Assembly: GCA_019454045.1 (NCBI GenBank)
Contig: SKCR01007529.1
Location: 1-64,000 of the forward strand
Source of the DNA: Zanthoxylum bungeanum
Taxonomy: Eukaryota; Streptophyta; Magnoliopsida; Sapindales; Rutaceae
Direction: 5' to 3'
DNA: 64,000 bases
Under the pieces are notes generated by a model. It was not told the DNA's origin and searched no databases. It was given only the letters and a program-made list of their open reading frames with translations. Of this stretch, positions 33,271 through 47,284 are shown piece after piece; positions within the stretch are counted from its first letter, which is position 1, and each line of letters opens with the position of its first letter. The position numbers and the translations under genes were made by a program.

Positions 33271-33662
33271 GGGCAGGGCATCATTGTTGGTTTAATATTG
33301 TCGAGGAAAACAAAGATTTTTTAAAGAGAGATGGAACTTTTTTAGTTCTCGCTGGATGGTTTGTGGATCATTCTTGTTCTCTAATAGCTGGATGTGACAC
33401 GGTTGTTGTGTTGAGAATTAAAGTCAATTCAGCAGAGGGTAGAGAGGAATTAGTTGGTTTGTTTATTTAAAGTTGTTGAATTTGGACGATATTCTGAGGA
33501 GGTTGTATTTTTCCTCTGGCGTATGTTTCCTCATCTCCAAGTCATGGGGTTTCTGCATTGCTGTTCGACCAGCTCTGCTGTTGATCAAACTCCTCTGGTT
33601 GATATGGTGATGAAGGAATACATTACATTTCCTATTTTATTGTGAACAAGAACTTTCTTGTG
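33271..33662 (+). pseudogene. NHL-protein exon with two frameshifts
   Basis: Frame 1 reads HHCWFNIVEENKDFLKRDG then TFLVLAGWFVDHS. After a shift near 33450 the frame is GRYSEEVVFFLWRMFPHLQV and VDMVMKEYITFPILL, and a one-base deletion near 33650 produces TGA before NKNFLV. The donor is GTGAGG at 33663, in phase 0 with the next exon's MENGACY. The 5' edge is guessed from TTTTTAATTAAG before 33271. Confidence 0.7.
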
Positions 33663-34092
33663 GTGAGGTTCTTAATCGGTTTAACTTTTGAAATTTGAGT
33701 AATAAGATTATGTTTAGAAATTGTTGTCTCCACCATAAGGAGCCTTTTGTTCATATAAGATTATGCTAATTTGATTTTCCTTATGGTCTTGTTGTTTGGG
33801 TAGGAAGGTCTAGTGAAAATAGTTAAAGTTGTGGATTATTACTAAATATTCAGCACAACCTTTTTTTTTTTTTTTTTTTTGGGTTGGAAAAAAATTATTA
33901 TCATATAATCATGACTTGGTGAAATATCGATGGTCTAAGTTATATTACCATGGTTGACTTTTTTTTTCATAAAGATCGTCATCATTGAATGGATTCTATT
34001 GTAATAATTGTGAATTTATTTTGTTGTTATATTTTTATCATAAAAAGTTTGTAATTCGGTTATATTATTAAGATAATAATATGTCCTTGTAT

Positions 34093-36118
34093 TGTTGGTT
34101 TTTTTTTTTCTAAGGTCCCAAGATCAAATCACAAGACATGAAATAATGCGTGAGTACATCAATGGAGGTAGCGGAATACTCACATTGATCGGTTATGTCG
34201 ATTTGAAGACGAATCAAGGCCAAAAACGTACTGCCTTGCTCACGCCACTGCAACCAGTCCATGCTCACTGTCTTGGCAGTTTCGGGTCTCAAAACGAAGC
34301 TCCAAACTCCATCGGATGAGTCCCGCCTCATGGTCGAACCTCCCTACCACCTTCGCAAGACTCGTAGTGTGCTAGCACTTGCGGTTTTCACCATGAAAAC
34401 CCAACTCTTGGCTTCCCTAAAGTCACGCCCAAACTGGTTCAAAACCAGTGAAGAATGGCCACCATTGCCGTGAGAGGAAGAGAGAATTTTGAGAGAGATG
34501 ATTGTGTTTTTGTTTAAAATGATTTACCAAAAATCAATTTATATTTATGCCATAATATTTATTAAATTAATAATAAATTATGACACAAAACATGCAATGG
34601 CTTAGAGTGTCAAACACTCAAACTCCATGCAATGACATTGAGTGCAATGTACACAATCTACATGCAAAGCATTAGAATGACATGTGTCATGTGGGCCCCA
34701 CACGTTTCCAAATGAAAGTGGGCCCACGTGCACTCACGCGTTCGGGTTCGATATTTCCGAAATACCGAGCTTACGTCGCGACGTTAATTAAATCGAATTT
34801 AAATAAATAATTGCGCCTAGCGAAATTATTATTTACGTCGCTAACGAATTAATTCTAAATTAACTCGTTTGCCCGAATTAAAATCTAATTTTAATTCCGC
34901 GTCGAAATCTAATTTCGTTTAATATATCGAATATATTAATTTACCGATTAATTCCAAATTAATCGTTATCTCTCTCTAGACGATATTTTATCCCGGATAA
35001 AATATCTCCGTTATTAATCCTAGATTAATTTTCTCTCTCTTCTGTATAATCCCAGATTATTCAAGAGTGCGAGTTGTGCGTCATCGGTGGATTATCGGGA
35101 AGCGACCCATGAGATCCCGGATAATCTGGCAGTAAATACGGTCGTCGGAGTATCCGAATCACGTACGTACCAAGTACTACGTTCTACCGATTTACGAGAC
35201 AAGGTCGACTCCTAGCAAAGCACCAAGTCTACCTAATTCTCCGGACATATCCATTAAAGAATATTAAGATCTGTATCAAGCGTAGTATACTAATGTATTG
35301 TGCATATCGGCCCAGTATCGGATAATCACGTGCTAGGGCTGGGGCTGGATAAGTGTCTGCCCCGTCCGAAACACATATCGGATGTCTGGTAACTAGTCTC
35401 TATAATCGGATATTCATGACCTGGTCATAATATCACGATTGGATGCGCATCTCTTAAGAGCACTAATACCGTATCCTGCGTGACATCATCTCCACTATGA
35501 CTGGAGTGATACTTCCGTCTTGACATCACATCCAATACACTACGATTCTCAATATACCCGGCATTGGCGTACACAGAACTAGTTACAGTCCTAGACGACC
35601 TCAACTAAAGTATATCGATTGTCGTAAGCATTAGCGATGTAAGTCTCAGGTTAAGACTATACACACCTACCTTGATTTCGGCCTCCCATAGACACATATT
35701 CATAATACCAATGGGATTCCGAGGGGTCTATCCAGAGCGAAGCTGTTTCCCGTACCATCGGTGAAACACGACCTCCTATCGCACTTGCATAAGTATCCAA
35801 CACTTATATATATATGAGAACTATGCCGTTGTGCCCTCACAACGCACACAAGTGCAATACTAGCCTATTCCGCATTATCGATGTCCAGTCTCGATAATAC
35901 TACGGCTAGGGATATTTAATGATTAATCCTTCGTGGACTGATACTGTCTCATATCATCTCAATCCAGGAACTAATCATAGGGACCTCTCTTCATTTATAT
36001 ATCTATGGTGATCTAATCACAAATGATGAGAGTGCAATTTCCTTATTACATAGTTAATTTGCTACAACAACACAATGATCTGTGCAAATAGTGACGCTAT
36101 GGGTCATATTATCCAACA
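34093..36118 (-). mobile_element. Copia-4 3' LTR (minus), 2026 bp
   Basis: The ends are TGTTGG and CCAACA; the polypurine tract ATCTCCCACTTGG (reversed) follows at 36119. It is nearly identical to the LTR at 41982-43999, differing by a few indels, so the insertion is recent compared with its neighbours. The flanks are TGTAT on the left and GTATC on the right (shared GTAT), giving at least a 4-bp TSD. It includes the palindrome array (34785-35061). The ORFs inside are not genes. Confidence 0.93.
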
Positions 36119-36590
36119 ATCTCCCACTTGGCACATAGCCAGTCACTCGAGTGTCTAACACCCGAACTATGTACAATTCGCTCAAATTGCTGAGGAAAGG
36201 TTTTCGTCAGCGGATTTGCTTAATTATCGTCTGACGCGATTTACACGATCATCACATCGCCACGATGTATGATCCGAACGAATCAGATGATATAGAAGTA
36301 TATATCTGGATCGTCGATGAGACCTTTAATTCCTTAGCTTGTGCTGACGCCTAGCTCAGCTGCTAACAGAACTATATCTATCTATCTAATTAGATTCACT
36401 TTCGACCCAAATGACTTCTATTGCTGCCTCAGCTGCAGCAATAATCCGCAATCGTTGTTTATTCGGCAACAGTTATCTTGCTAGGAAGATTTCCAGCTCA
36501 CTGTCCCGTTATTCAAACTTTATAGTACCGCAGTATTTAATTGTTTGGAAACTTGTAGCAGTGATCCCAGTCACTTCAAGTTCTCCTTCT
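36119..36590 (-). mobile_element. Copia-4 PPT and 3' end of pol (RNase H region)
   Basis: ATCTCCCACTTGG (36119-36131) is the reversed polypurine tract. The following sequence is the counterpart of 19402-19809 and 49949-50060 in copia-2. No open frame of note remains. Confidence 0.7.
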
Positions 36591-38400
36591 CCATAGTTTA
36601 AGACAACATCTTTAGTTCTCTCAGATACTAACAGATGTTCTTAATGTTCAATCCAGTGACTATCACTTGGATTGACCCAATTGTGACTCCATATGCTCGA
36701 AGCGTATGAGACACCAATACAAGTACATTTTAAATGTACAATTTCCCAGAGAGTGTTAACAACTCCAAATCTATCCCAGTAGATCTTTATTCCCTGAATA
36801 AAGGTTGTTACTCCCCAGAATTCTACGGAGAATTTCTATTGAAAGAATATCTATGAAAGCCAAGCTTTCACCAATTGCTTTATTGGGAATTTCATTGTCA
36901 GTGCGCTCTCCCACTAACCTCCTTATATACACAAGAATTATTTCGTTTTTGAGTCAAATCATAAACCATTATGATTATTTCAAAACGACAGTTCCAAGAA
37001 CCTTATGCTTGCATTGATCCAAACATGGATCGAATAACCCGCAAACCTTGTTTGTCGGTTATACAAAATCGTCAGGATGTTGTAAACATCCTCCAAAAGG
37101 TTTCCTTTTCAGGAAAGCGATTTTGATTTGTAACTGACATATTTCATAAATGAAATATACAGTTATCAACAAGCATCTTCAAAATGGACTTACCATGGCA
37201 ACAGGTAAAAGGTTGAACCGTTATTAACACAATGTTGATAACGATACCTTTCCGTCAAAAGCCTAGCTTTGTACGTTGGTATGTTGCCATCCATGTATGT
37301 CTTCCTTGAAGACGTATAATGTACCAATAGGCACAATGCTTTGTGGTACAACAACTAGTATCCATAATAGTCGTTATACATGGAATCCATTTCGGACTCA
37401 TGGCACTTTGCCATAACAGGGAGTCGATACCTTGTATCACTTCCTCAAAACGTAGTCGGTGGATTACCTTCATAAGATTGACATCTTAATGAGGTTAGAT
37501 CAGAAACCCATACCCTAGGTTGTTTTCTGACTCTATCCGATCTACCCGATTTCTTGTGTATTTGAAGATTAATGGTACAGATTCATCATAGATGAATTGT
37601 TTGTGTTCCATTAAGGACTTCGTGCTATGAATAGTATTACTCCGATTTTCATTGAGTATCACTATCCTCCCACTGACCACTGCATATCGGTATTCCTCTC
37701 AGGAAAACCGCATGGTGAGCAACAATCACATTGTTCTCATGTGGGATTTATAAGTACTATACTTATGGTTTCCCTTAGGATAACCTATATTGGCACTAAT
37801 CCAATTTGGGTTCTTAGTTTGGTATCATCCAAACTTTATGCCTGGCATACCCAAATTATCAGGAATGAGAAACCTCGTTTCTTTCCTGTTCATATCCTAT
37901 ATGATATCTGTCAAACAGATTTACATGGAACCTTATTCCAAATAAGTTTTGCACTGTTAATACATATCCTGTTGAAGGAAACAGTAGCTCAGAGCGACTC
38001 GTGAAAAACCTTATCATGTCCAACAAACTTGGTTTTTAGTTTGGACACACCGTCAACTGACGTGTCTCGGGAGGAGTCCTCATATGAAAGAATACCGTAC
38101 TCTTTCATGTACGTATGAAACTTACTGCTTAAGTATTTCCAATACGGTCTTACCGCAGCGGCATAATACTACAGCCGATCTGTTTGTATACTTCGTGTCG
38201 AAACTCAAAGTTTCGTATTTGTGTTCTTCAAAAGAAACACATAACCACAACGTGATGCCAACATCCGTTAAGGTCACGAAATATTCATGTTCACATCTAG
38301 CCTAGCTAGATATGGGCCCACTTACTTCACCATGAATAGGGCTAACAGATCGGTGGCCCTTTTTACTATTACCAAGTAAATAGTATTTTAGGTTTTTAAC
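36591..38400 (-). pseudogene. Copia-4 pol remnant (integrase to reverse transcriptase)
   Basis: On the minus strand one can read ATDLLALIHGEVSGP near 38300-38370 (the GAG-pre-integrase/integrase start of copia elements), a linker NENRSNTIHSTKSLMEHKQF ending in LGYGFLI (37495-37680), and reverse-transcriptase sequence homologous to 62160-62700. All parts contain stops and frameshifts. The order (integrase before reverse transcriptase) is the copia order. Confidence 0.8.
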
Positions 38401-39878
38401 CTAATAAACTAGATTCGTAGACCTTATTTGAATAGTCAAATCAGTCCTAGTATCCACTCTTCAAAAGTGTGGATATACGAGTCTTGTTTAATTGTGTCCT
38501 AGACAACAATGCCACAAATAAGTCTCTATTGATCAAATCAATTTGAGCTATTTATTTGTCATTTATATGTTTGAGATTTTATTTATATTCAAAATATAAA
38601 TTATGTTATTTACATCTAATGTATTTATCTCAGTATCATCTTTATATAATGAAACACTTTAGTGTTCTAGAATATAAAGGTTTTATCCGCATCGGATTAA
38701 ACACTGATATAGAGATAATGTCTCTAGTCAAACTAGTTACATTATAACATTTCCTAATTTAAGTACATACCCAAAGGGTAGTTCCTAAACTTAGGTATCT
38801 ACGGTCGAAACAACGACTTTCGTCCCGTTTCCAATTCGCAGAGAAATCTCGGCTTGAAGCCAGTATCCAGCTCACAGCGGATTCTGAACGTCAATACATA
38901 TATGTATTATGTACCACACTAAGTATTTAAAATCCAATTTAATACTAGTAGTAAACATAACTTTGACAAATATTTTTAAAGTTCGAGCCTCTCCCTATCT
39001 TTAATTCCTTCGTGTCTTCCATATCCAAATGGTAGTCACTTTGGGATATGTTAATTACCTTTTCAATATTTCACAAACCTTTGGCCAAGCCTTGGGTTTT
39101 AGAATATCGAAATGATGTGCACCTTGTGCTACATGCCCAATTGCAAACTTTGACTTTTCTCCACTAGAATAGTCAATTAATTCTCCAAGAATTATTAATT
39201 GCAATTTTAATACTTTTAAATCTAAAGATAGATTTATTGTAAGTATATTAATTAAGCACTAAAGTCATCATCACATAAATCTTCCAAAGACTTATGCTCT
39301 ACTATTTGCTTAATTATGGGCTTAGTCATAATAAGTTATTTTATCAAATAAATTAACCTATTATTTATTCCCAATATGAAAATTAAATCATTTAAAGCAT
39401 TTAATCCAATGATTATATATTTTAAATATTCAACTTTTCAATTCTTTCTTGATTTTAATAGTCCAACTATTTAATCAATTTAATAAGGTACTATTTATTA
39501 TAATGATTACAATAATCCAATTATTTAATCAACTATAATTTTAATATTGATTACTATAATCTAATTATAAAATCAACTATCATTTTAATTCAATTATATT
39601 GATTACTATAATCCAATTATAAAATCAACTATATATTGAATGAGTTTGTATATAGTCCAACTATATATATATTTAAAACAACATAAAATTTAGTCCAACT
39701 AATACTTTTGATTTAATGACGAGTAAAATATAGATGAGCGCGTTTAGCGAGTATTCGAACGAATGTTGCAAATTCAATACTTGCCTCCCACTATTTTTCG
39801 TCGAGCCTCTAACCCTCTGTCGAGTACTCGGGAAACCGTGTTTCCTAGTGGGCTAGGATCCGTTAAATATCACACAAT
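38401..39878 (-). mobile_element. Copia-4 gag region, decayed
   Basis: This AT-rich stretch lies between the pre-integrase part and the leader, where gag should lie. I found no readable gag frame or zinc knuckle. Confidence 0.45.
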
Positions 39879-40253
39879 CTTGACTTTGGCCAACAAATTG
39901 TATGATAATTAACTAGGTAGATCTCAAAGATCAATTGGATCTTATCCAACTCCTAGATCCAGTAGGTGGACATCCAAGTCCCAAACATATATTTTATATA
40001 TGCCTATACATCGAATGATGCCCTAACCTTTTTCCTCTGAATCAACTAGGCCTTGGCTTTGGCACAACAAACCTAATGATCCCAGTCAAGCGCGGACCCA
40101 TTGACATGGAAGCTTCGTAATCAATGTCGTTGGACAAGAAGTGGTCTTGACTTTGGCCAACAAACCACAACTTGGACAAGACACCAATATGGAACAAAGC
40201 CTCGTGATTAAAACACATCTTCGAAGGAAAAGGGCTTGACTTTGGCCAACAAA
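39879..40253 (-). repeat. Four copies of a CTTTGGC..AACAAA motif in the copia-4 leader
   Basis: CTTGACTTTGGCCAACAAA occurs at 39879-39897, 40146-40164 and 40235-40253, with a variant CTTGGCTTTGGCACAACAAA at about 40052-40071. On the coding strand the core is TTTGTTGGCCAAAGTCAAG. The position matches the repeats of element-3. The remaining leader (40254-41967) is non-coding and rich in AATTGGGCC/AGGCCCAA words near 41150-41330. Confidence 0.88.
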
Positions 40254-41967
40254 CCCTGCCAATCTAGGATCTTGAGTAAGAATCACTCAATGGAAGGAAA
40301 AACATGCATGATATTTGATGAGGGCTTTTTCGCGTGCAAATTGGCTACCAATTTAATTATCTTTGTTAAGGTCTCATCATCATACACCCTTAAACATGCA
40401 TTCTAAATACATAATAAAGCGAGTATGAAAATAAATAATAATGATATGCGGATGGATACTTAACACATTGATCCTAGATCAAATCTCTCCCTTTCTCACT
40501 CAAGCTAGCACTAGTATTACTTCTACCCGTTACACTACACTTCTAAAGAAACCTCATATATATAGAGGGGAATAGGTGAGAAGAGAATACAAAGAGAAAG
40601 AAGGTGATAAGGCTGGACACGCAGGTCCAATTTAATTAATCGAATTTATTACAACAATTTCTAAAATTGCCCACCCGACTAATATCCATCCGATATACAT
40701 TATTCATTCAACACAACCACGTATTCACACACATAAGCATGCTATCAATCAATCTAATCAAATTAATTAATCTGATAATTAAGTGATCATCCAATGTTCA
40801 AACAACGATTTGATTTTGTTCGAGTCAAACTCGTTTTTGCGAATAAGTACTTAAAGTACGAATTCATGAATTAATTAAACTACATCATTAAATCTAATTT
40901 AACATGTATTTATACTAATTCATTATTCAATTCCAAATTAAATATTACACTTTTATTCAATAAACCTTTTTCGATTTAAATTCCAAATTTAGTCGTAACG
41001 CGTCTCAAAGACCGATTAACGTCCAACGTCAATTCAATTAAAGTCCAATGGGCTTTTGATTGATTTCTTAAGGCGTGGACTTTTGGTCAACTCGGGTCAA
41101 ACCGATAACCAAAGTCCAATCCGGGATTTACCCCATAAGCCCATAAATCAATCTTGGCCCATTAGGCCCAATTGAACTTTAAAGGTTCATTAAGTCGCAT
41201 TTGGGCTTTATGGTCAAGGTTTTGGGCCCAATTGGATCCAATCCATTTGGCCTAAACCAAACTTGATAAATCAAGCCCAATAGGCCCAAATACAACATTT
41301 AAATCCAATTTCCAAAATTAGGCCCAAATAATTAAATTCAAAAAATCCAATTTTCCCAATTTAATTACCAAAGTGTATTACATGATCAATCAACTAAATC
41401 AACATTTCTAAAACACCATATTAGTCCAATTAATCATGCTTGATTCATTATCATATGTCCAACACACAAATTGAAAGATCAAACCCATCTACATGCTTAA
41501 AGGTCTCGGCCAAGGGAGTGATTTCATGTCCAATTCGGTTTCAATCCAATTAATCCGCATTCGACATTAAATACATATCCCGAATGATTTCCAATACATC
41601 CAATTATCAAAATCAAAATTTACCAAGACATTAGGGCATTAGTCACATTCGGCCAAACTCAAGATTTTGGGGTTTTTGTCCAATTCGAAATCCAATCCAA
41701 TCCGATTCAATTAACATCAACCTAATCGATTCTAACTCATCAAATGAATTAAAAAAACAAAAATCCAAGATCCCAAAATCATCAAACCATTCGGCAAGGA
41801 TAAAGGATGAATTGGGAAAATAATTCCAAATCATTTTCATCAATTAGTCCAACCAAAATGAATTTAAACATGTTATAAGCATACTCAAACAAGCAATTTA
41901 TTCAAATCATGCTCAAATCACATTTACCCAAATTTTAAACCCTACAAATTTCATGCTTGCAACATTA

Positions 41968-41980
41968 GCTCATGATGCCA
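41968..41980 (-). other. Degenerate primer-binding site of copia-4
   Basis: GCTCATGATGCCA reads TGGCATCATGAGC on the coding strand. This resembles the initiator-Met site TGGTATCAGAGC with one substitution and one inserted base, and lies next to the LTR end at 41982. Confidence 0.6.
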
Positions 41981-41981
41981 T

Positions 41982-43999
41982 TGTTGGTTTTTTTCTAAGG
42001 TCCCAAGATCAAATCAAGACATGAAATAATGCGTGAGTCAACGGAAAAGGAGGTAGCGGAATACTCACATTGATCGGTTATGTCGATTTGAAGACGAATC
42101 AAGGCCAAAAACGTACTGCCTTGCTCACGCCACTGCAACCAGTCCATGCTCACTGTCTTGGCAGTTTCGGGTCTCAAAACGAAGCTCCAAAATCCATCGG
42201 ATGAGTCCCGCCTCATGGTCGAACCTCCCTACCACCTTCGCAAGACTCGTAGTGTGCTAGCACTTGCGATTTTCACCATGAAAACCCAACTCTTGCTCCC
42301 CTAAAGTCACGCCCAAACTGGTTCAAAACCAGTGAAGAATGGCCACCATTGCCGTGAGAGGAAGAGAGAATTTTGAGAGAGATTGAATTGTGTGTCTTTA
42401 AAAATGATTTACCAAAAATCAATTTTATTTATGCCATAATATTTATTAATTAATAATAAATTTATGACACAAAACATGCAATGGCTTAGAGTGTCAAACA
42501 CTCAAACTCCATGCAATGACATTGAGTGCAATGTACACAATCTACATGCAAAGCATTAGAATGACATGTGTCATGTGGGCCCCACACGTTTCCAAATGAA
42601 AGTGGGCCCACGTGCACTCACGCGTTCGGGTTCGATATTTCCGAAATACCGAGCTTACGTCGCGACGTTAATTAAATCGAATTTAAATAAATAATTGCGC
42701 CTAGCGAAATTATTATTTACGTCGCTAACGAATTAATTCTAAATTAACTCGTTTGTCCCGAATTCTAATTTTAATTCCGCGTCGAAATCTAATTTCGTTT
42801 AATATATCGAATATATTAATTTACGATTAATTCCAAATTAATCGTTATCTCTCTCTAGACGATATTTTATCTTAGATAAAATATCTCCGTAATTAATCCT
42901 AGATTAATTCTCTCTCTTCTGTATAATCCCAGATTATTCAAGAGTGCGAGTTGTGGTCATCGTGATCGTGGATTATCGGGAAGCGACCCATGAGATCCGG
43001 ATAATCTGGCAGTAAATACGGTCGTCGGAGTATCCGAATCACGTACGTACCAAGTACTACGTTCTACCGATTTACAAGACAAGGTCGACTCCTAGCAAAG
43101 CACAAAGTCTACCTAATTCTCCGGACATATTCATTAAAGAATATTAAGATCTGTATCAAACGTAGTATACTAATGTATTGTGCATATCGGCCCAGTATCG
43201 GATAATCACGTGCTAGGGCTGGGGCTGGATAAGTGTCTGCCCCGTCCGAAACACATATCGGATGTCTGGTAACTAGTCTCTATAATCGGATATTCATGAC
43301 CTGGTCATAATATCACGATTGGATGCGCATCTCTTAAGAGCACTAATACCGTATCCTGCGTGACATCATCTCCACTATGACTGGAGTGATACTTCCGTCT
43401 TGACATCACATCCAATACACTACGATTCTCAATATACCCGGCATTGGCGTACACAGAACTAGTTACAGTCCTAGACGACCTCAACTAAAGTATATCGATT
43501 GTCGTAAGCATTAGCGATGTAAGTCTCAGGTTAAGACTATACACACCTACCTTGATTCGGCCTCCCATAGACACATATTCATAATACCAATGGGATTCCG
43601 AGGGGTCTATCCAGAGCGAAGCTGTTTCCCGTACCATCGGTGAAACACGACCTCCTATCGCACTTGCATAAGTATCCAACACTTATATATATATGAGAAC
43701 TATGCCGTTGTGCCCTCACAACGCACACAAGTGCAATACTAGCCTATTCCGCATTATCGATGTCCAGTCTCGATAATACTACGGCTAGGGATATTTAATG
43801 ATTAATCCTTCGTGGACTGATACTGTCTCATATCATCTCAATCCAGGAACTAATCATAGGGACCTCTCTTCATTTATATATCTATGGTGATCTAATCACA
43901 AATGATGAGAGTGCAATTTTTCCTTATTACATAGTTAATTTGCTACAACAACACAATGATCTGTGCAAATAGTGACGCTATGGGTCATATTATCCAACA
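41982..43999 (-). mobile_element. Copia-4 5' LTR (minus), 2018 bp
   Basis: It mirrors 34093-36118 almost base for base (TGTTGG..CCAACA), including the palindrome array at 42660-42937. The right flank GTATCCAG is host-gene intron leading into the exon at 44008. Confidence 0.93.
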
Positions 44000-44007
44000 G
44001 TATCCAG

Positions 44008-44101
44008 ATGGAAAATGGAGCTTGCTACATTTTATTTAAAGATTTTGGAAATGCTAGAGTTTTCCATGAGAACAATCTGGATATTGACATGGTTAATAAA
44101 G
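44008..44101 (+). pseudogene. NHL-protein exon directly right of copia-4
   Basis: The acceptor TATCCAG ends at 44007. The exon encodes MENGACYILFKDFGNARVFH then ENNLDIDMVNK and ends with one base before GTTTAT (44102). The copia-4 element ends only eight bases upstream, leaving the acceptor AG intact but moving the branch point region to the far side of the element. Confidence 0.8.
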
Positions 44102-45034
44102 GTTTATGTAGTTTTGATTTATGAGATTGGAATATGGAACTGCTCTCTCTTTTCCTTTTCCTATATACAAGTGAAGACTTTTTCTCTGGAATAAAGTTTT
44201 TTTCTTTGTGGTTTATATTTGTACTCAAAGCTATGCCTAAATTTTACTTTCCTCCCAATATCAGTGTTTTGCACTAATCTTCCTTTCAATTTAGTGAAAT
44301 TTATTTCGTGTAAACTCATATTTTGTGACATTTTAAGCTTCTTCTTTTTTAAGCTGGGTATGAACCTTTGTTGTCTTTTTGGAGTTAGAATGATTGATTC
44401 TCCTCCAAAATTTTTTTTTGGAAACATTGAAAACCCCGCCACCAAACCACCCGACTCAGACTTAAGCGGAGCAGCCAAAACTCTATCACAATATTGATCT
44501 TTCTTGGTTCTTTTCTCTTTTTGGTTTCTCTTGTCCACAGAAGAACTTTTTTTTAGCTTTTTTAGTTATTTTAAATGTTGTCTAATCTGGATAAATTTAT
44601 TCAACAGTTATGATCTGCTAGATTTCGGCAGCAGATATTAAATGATTTGAGAAGAGATGGAAACATTTATGCCTCAAACTAACTGCTTTTTCTGTAATAG
44701 TCAGAAAGAAAAGCTCTCTCTTTCCATCCCACGCCTTTATCCTCTTCTTGTTTCATCTTGCATCTATATCCTTTTCCCTTTATTGTATCTGCTATTCTGG
44801 TATTAAACTTTAGAGGAAAAGAATCTCCTTGTTGTATTATGGCTGATTTCTCAGCCGTTGAAATATTTCTGCCTTTCTTATATTTCCTAATTTTTTTAGG
44901 GGTTAATATGTTTAGCATAATTATTGTCTGTATGCGCGTACATTTCAATGAATTTTTGCCTTCAGATGAAATATATGTGCCCATCTTTCTTTGGGTATAT
45001 CTGTGCTATTTCTCATTTTGACTGCCTTTTACAG

Positions 45035-45175
45035 CCGTTGAAGAATTGAATCTGCAACAGAGTGAAAATTCTAGTTCACCCTCCAACCTGAAATGCACTT
45101 GGAATAAAGAAGCTGATGTCCTTAAAGAACCATATGCATGCTCACCAATGAGGAATTTATTGCTTCACTTCCCTG
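45035..45175 (+). pseudogene. NHL-protein exon (linker)
   Basis: Acceptor TTTTACAG, donor G|GTACAG. It encodes AVEELNLQQSENSSSPSNLK, then CTWNKEADVLKEPYACSPMR and NLLLHFPG, completing codons across both junctions. No internal stop. Confidence 0.85.
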
Positions 45176-45651
45176 GTACAGGCTTCATGTAAATGGTTTG
45201 TCGATGACTTGCCACATAGCTGCAATTTTTTCTAATGTGTCAAAGTGAGAGGTTCAAAACTTTATGTTTTTTGTGCCTATTCCCTTTCCCTCAAATTGCT
45301 CGTAAGGATGTTGTTCATCCTTGAAGAAGGAACGCTAATACTAATACATATAAATTATTTATCACCCAATGGTTAGCTTCCAATCCAGGCTGAATATCAA
45401 TTACTACTTGCAATATGAGTAGCTTAATTTGCACTTCAAATAAAGAAACTTAGACCAATGCCACATCTTTGATTTATCTGAAAATAAATAAATACGTGTC
45501 CATTTAATATTATTTATTAATTTAAAGTGGTTGCATTTTTTACAAACATGATTATGTAAAGGAAGAGCTCATATATCTTGATTTTTATCAGCTTCAAGTA
45601 GTGTGACTGTGTATAGTGCAGTTTTCTCATAGTATGCCGTTCCTTTTACAG

Positions 45652-45752
45652 GCTGCATCTCTGCAGATGAAATTGGCAATCGCCTGTTCCTTTCTGACAG
45701 TGATCATCATCTAATTATCATTTTTGACGGCAATGGGAAAATTCTTGACTGT
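45652..45752 (+). pseudogene. NHL-protein exon (first NHL repeat)
   Basis: Acceptor TTTTACAG, donor GTATGT. It encodes CISADEIGNRLFLSDSDHHL then IIIFDGNGKILDC, an NHL repeat (ADxxGNRLFLSDSxHHxIIxFDxxGKIL). No internal stop. Confidence 0.88.
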
Positions 45753-46438
45753 GTATGTATATATTCTATCGAACGAATCTTAGTCAATATGCAACATGAC
45801 CTTCAAATCTTTAACCTTTGTTGTTTGTATGGTCAAATTTAAGTTAGCAATGGAAATTATGTTACCTTGTTATTGTCATCTTGTCTCTAATTTCCAATCA
45901 TAATCTTGATTATCAATTTTTACTTTTATTGGTTGTTATTAGTCAAAATTACTTGCCCTTTTCCTGGAGGATCAATACCCAAGTATAAGAAGGCATGTAT
46001 AATGTTTTAGGTAGTTAATGTAGATATTTAGTTGATTTTATCTTCTGATTTTGGGAGGAATATATTGCTGTCACAGCTTTGATTGAGCCTCCTAAATTTT
46101 CCATACGCCAACTTTTTAGTCTAGCTCATAGTTGATTGATAGGTCACTAGATTGCAGCAACTTTAGTGTTATCTAGAAAAACATAAAAAAAGGATAAATC
46201 TGCTTTTTATTGATTTTGAGTTCTGAAAAGGAATCAATTAATGTTTTGTGACATTAAATTGCAAGACAAATGATACTCAATGTACCCTTTAATAGAGTCC
46301 AGTGACGTGAAACCTTTAATGCACTTTTCTCTGGTCCATCAATACCATCTTTATTTAGTGTCCTCTTGCATAATTTTCCAGTGGATGAAATGGAGAATAA
46401 ATAAAGCTTAGATCCCACTTCTATGTTTTATATGTCAG

Positions 46439-46552
46439 ATTCGTTCTTGCCCAGGTTTTGAGGATGGCGAATTTGAATCTGCCAAGTTGGTGCGTCCTGC
46501 AGCTTCCTTTTATCAAGAGGATGGGGATTGCCTGTACATTGTAGATTCAGAG
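46439..46552 (+). pseudogene. NHL-protein exon (second NHL repeat start)
   Basis: Acceptor TATGTCAG, donor GTATGC, exactly 38 codons: IRSCPGFEDGEFESAKLVRP then AASFYQEDGDCLYIVDSE. No internal stop. Confidence 0.88.
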
Positions 46553-47284
46553 GTATGCTTTCGAAGAGATGATTTATGATTTTGATGTTATAATAAAGAA
46601 TATGGTTTTGAAACGTCTGAATTTAGCTGCCAAAGTTAACCTACTTAATTTATACTTGATTTTAGTGGTTAAACAGTTAGATCATGAGTCTCTAAGCCAA
46701 TCTTGTATCACTTACATGCTATTATTTATCATGTCATATTTAAGGATGTAAATCCTTGTAATTAATTAGCCAAAAAGCTATATGGTTGAATAACATATAA
46801 ATTCCCTATATATGGTGTATTTGCATTTGCAGCAAATATGAATTTCACTTTGTCTGTCCTCTCTAATTAAATCACTTCCTCCATTCTCTTTAATAATGCA
46901 GTCAATGTCCTTGTAACATTTTGTCTTTTTATACATGTATATTTATTTTAGCCTTTCTTCAATCCTCTCTTCCAAAATTTCTTTTTTCCAGGTATAATTA
47001 TTGTGATTTGACTTTTAGTTCTGCGTATTATTATTCCTTAGGGCCGGTTCTATATTAACCGTTGAATTGACACACTTCCAATGGTTGAGATTATTTTGAA
47101 ATGTGTAATAAATGCTATGCAATTATTGCAAACTTGAGATTTAATCTCAATCATTAATCCGAGGGCCTAAAAGTTGTGTAAGATTTGTGTAAAAATATGT
47201 GGTGCTGCCTAACCCTTGTTGATTTATATGGATTTTATTTATTTTTATTTGATTGTGACCCTGTGTTGGTGCCTATCTACTAAG

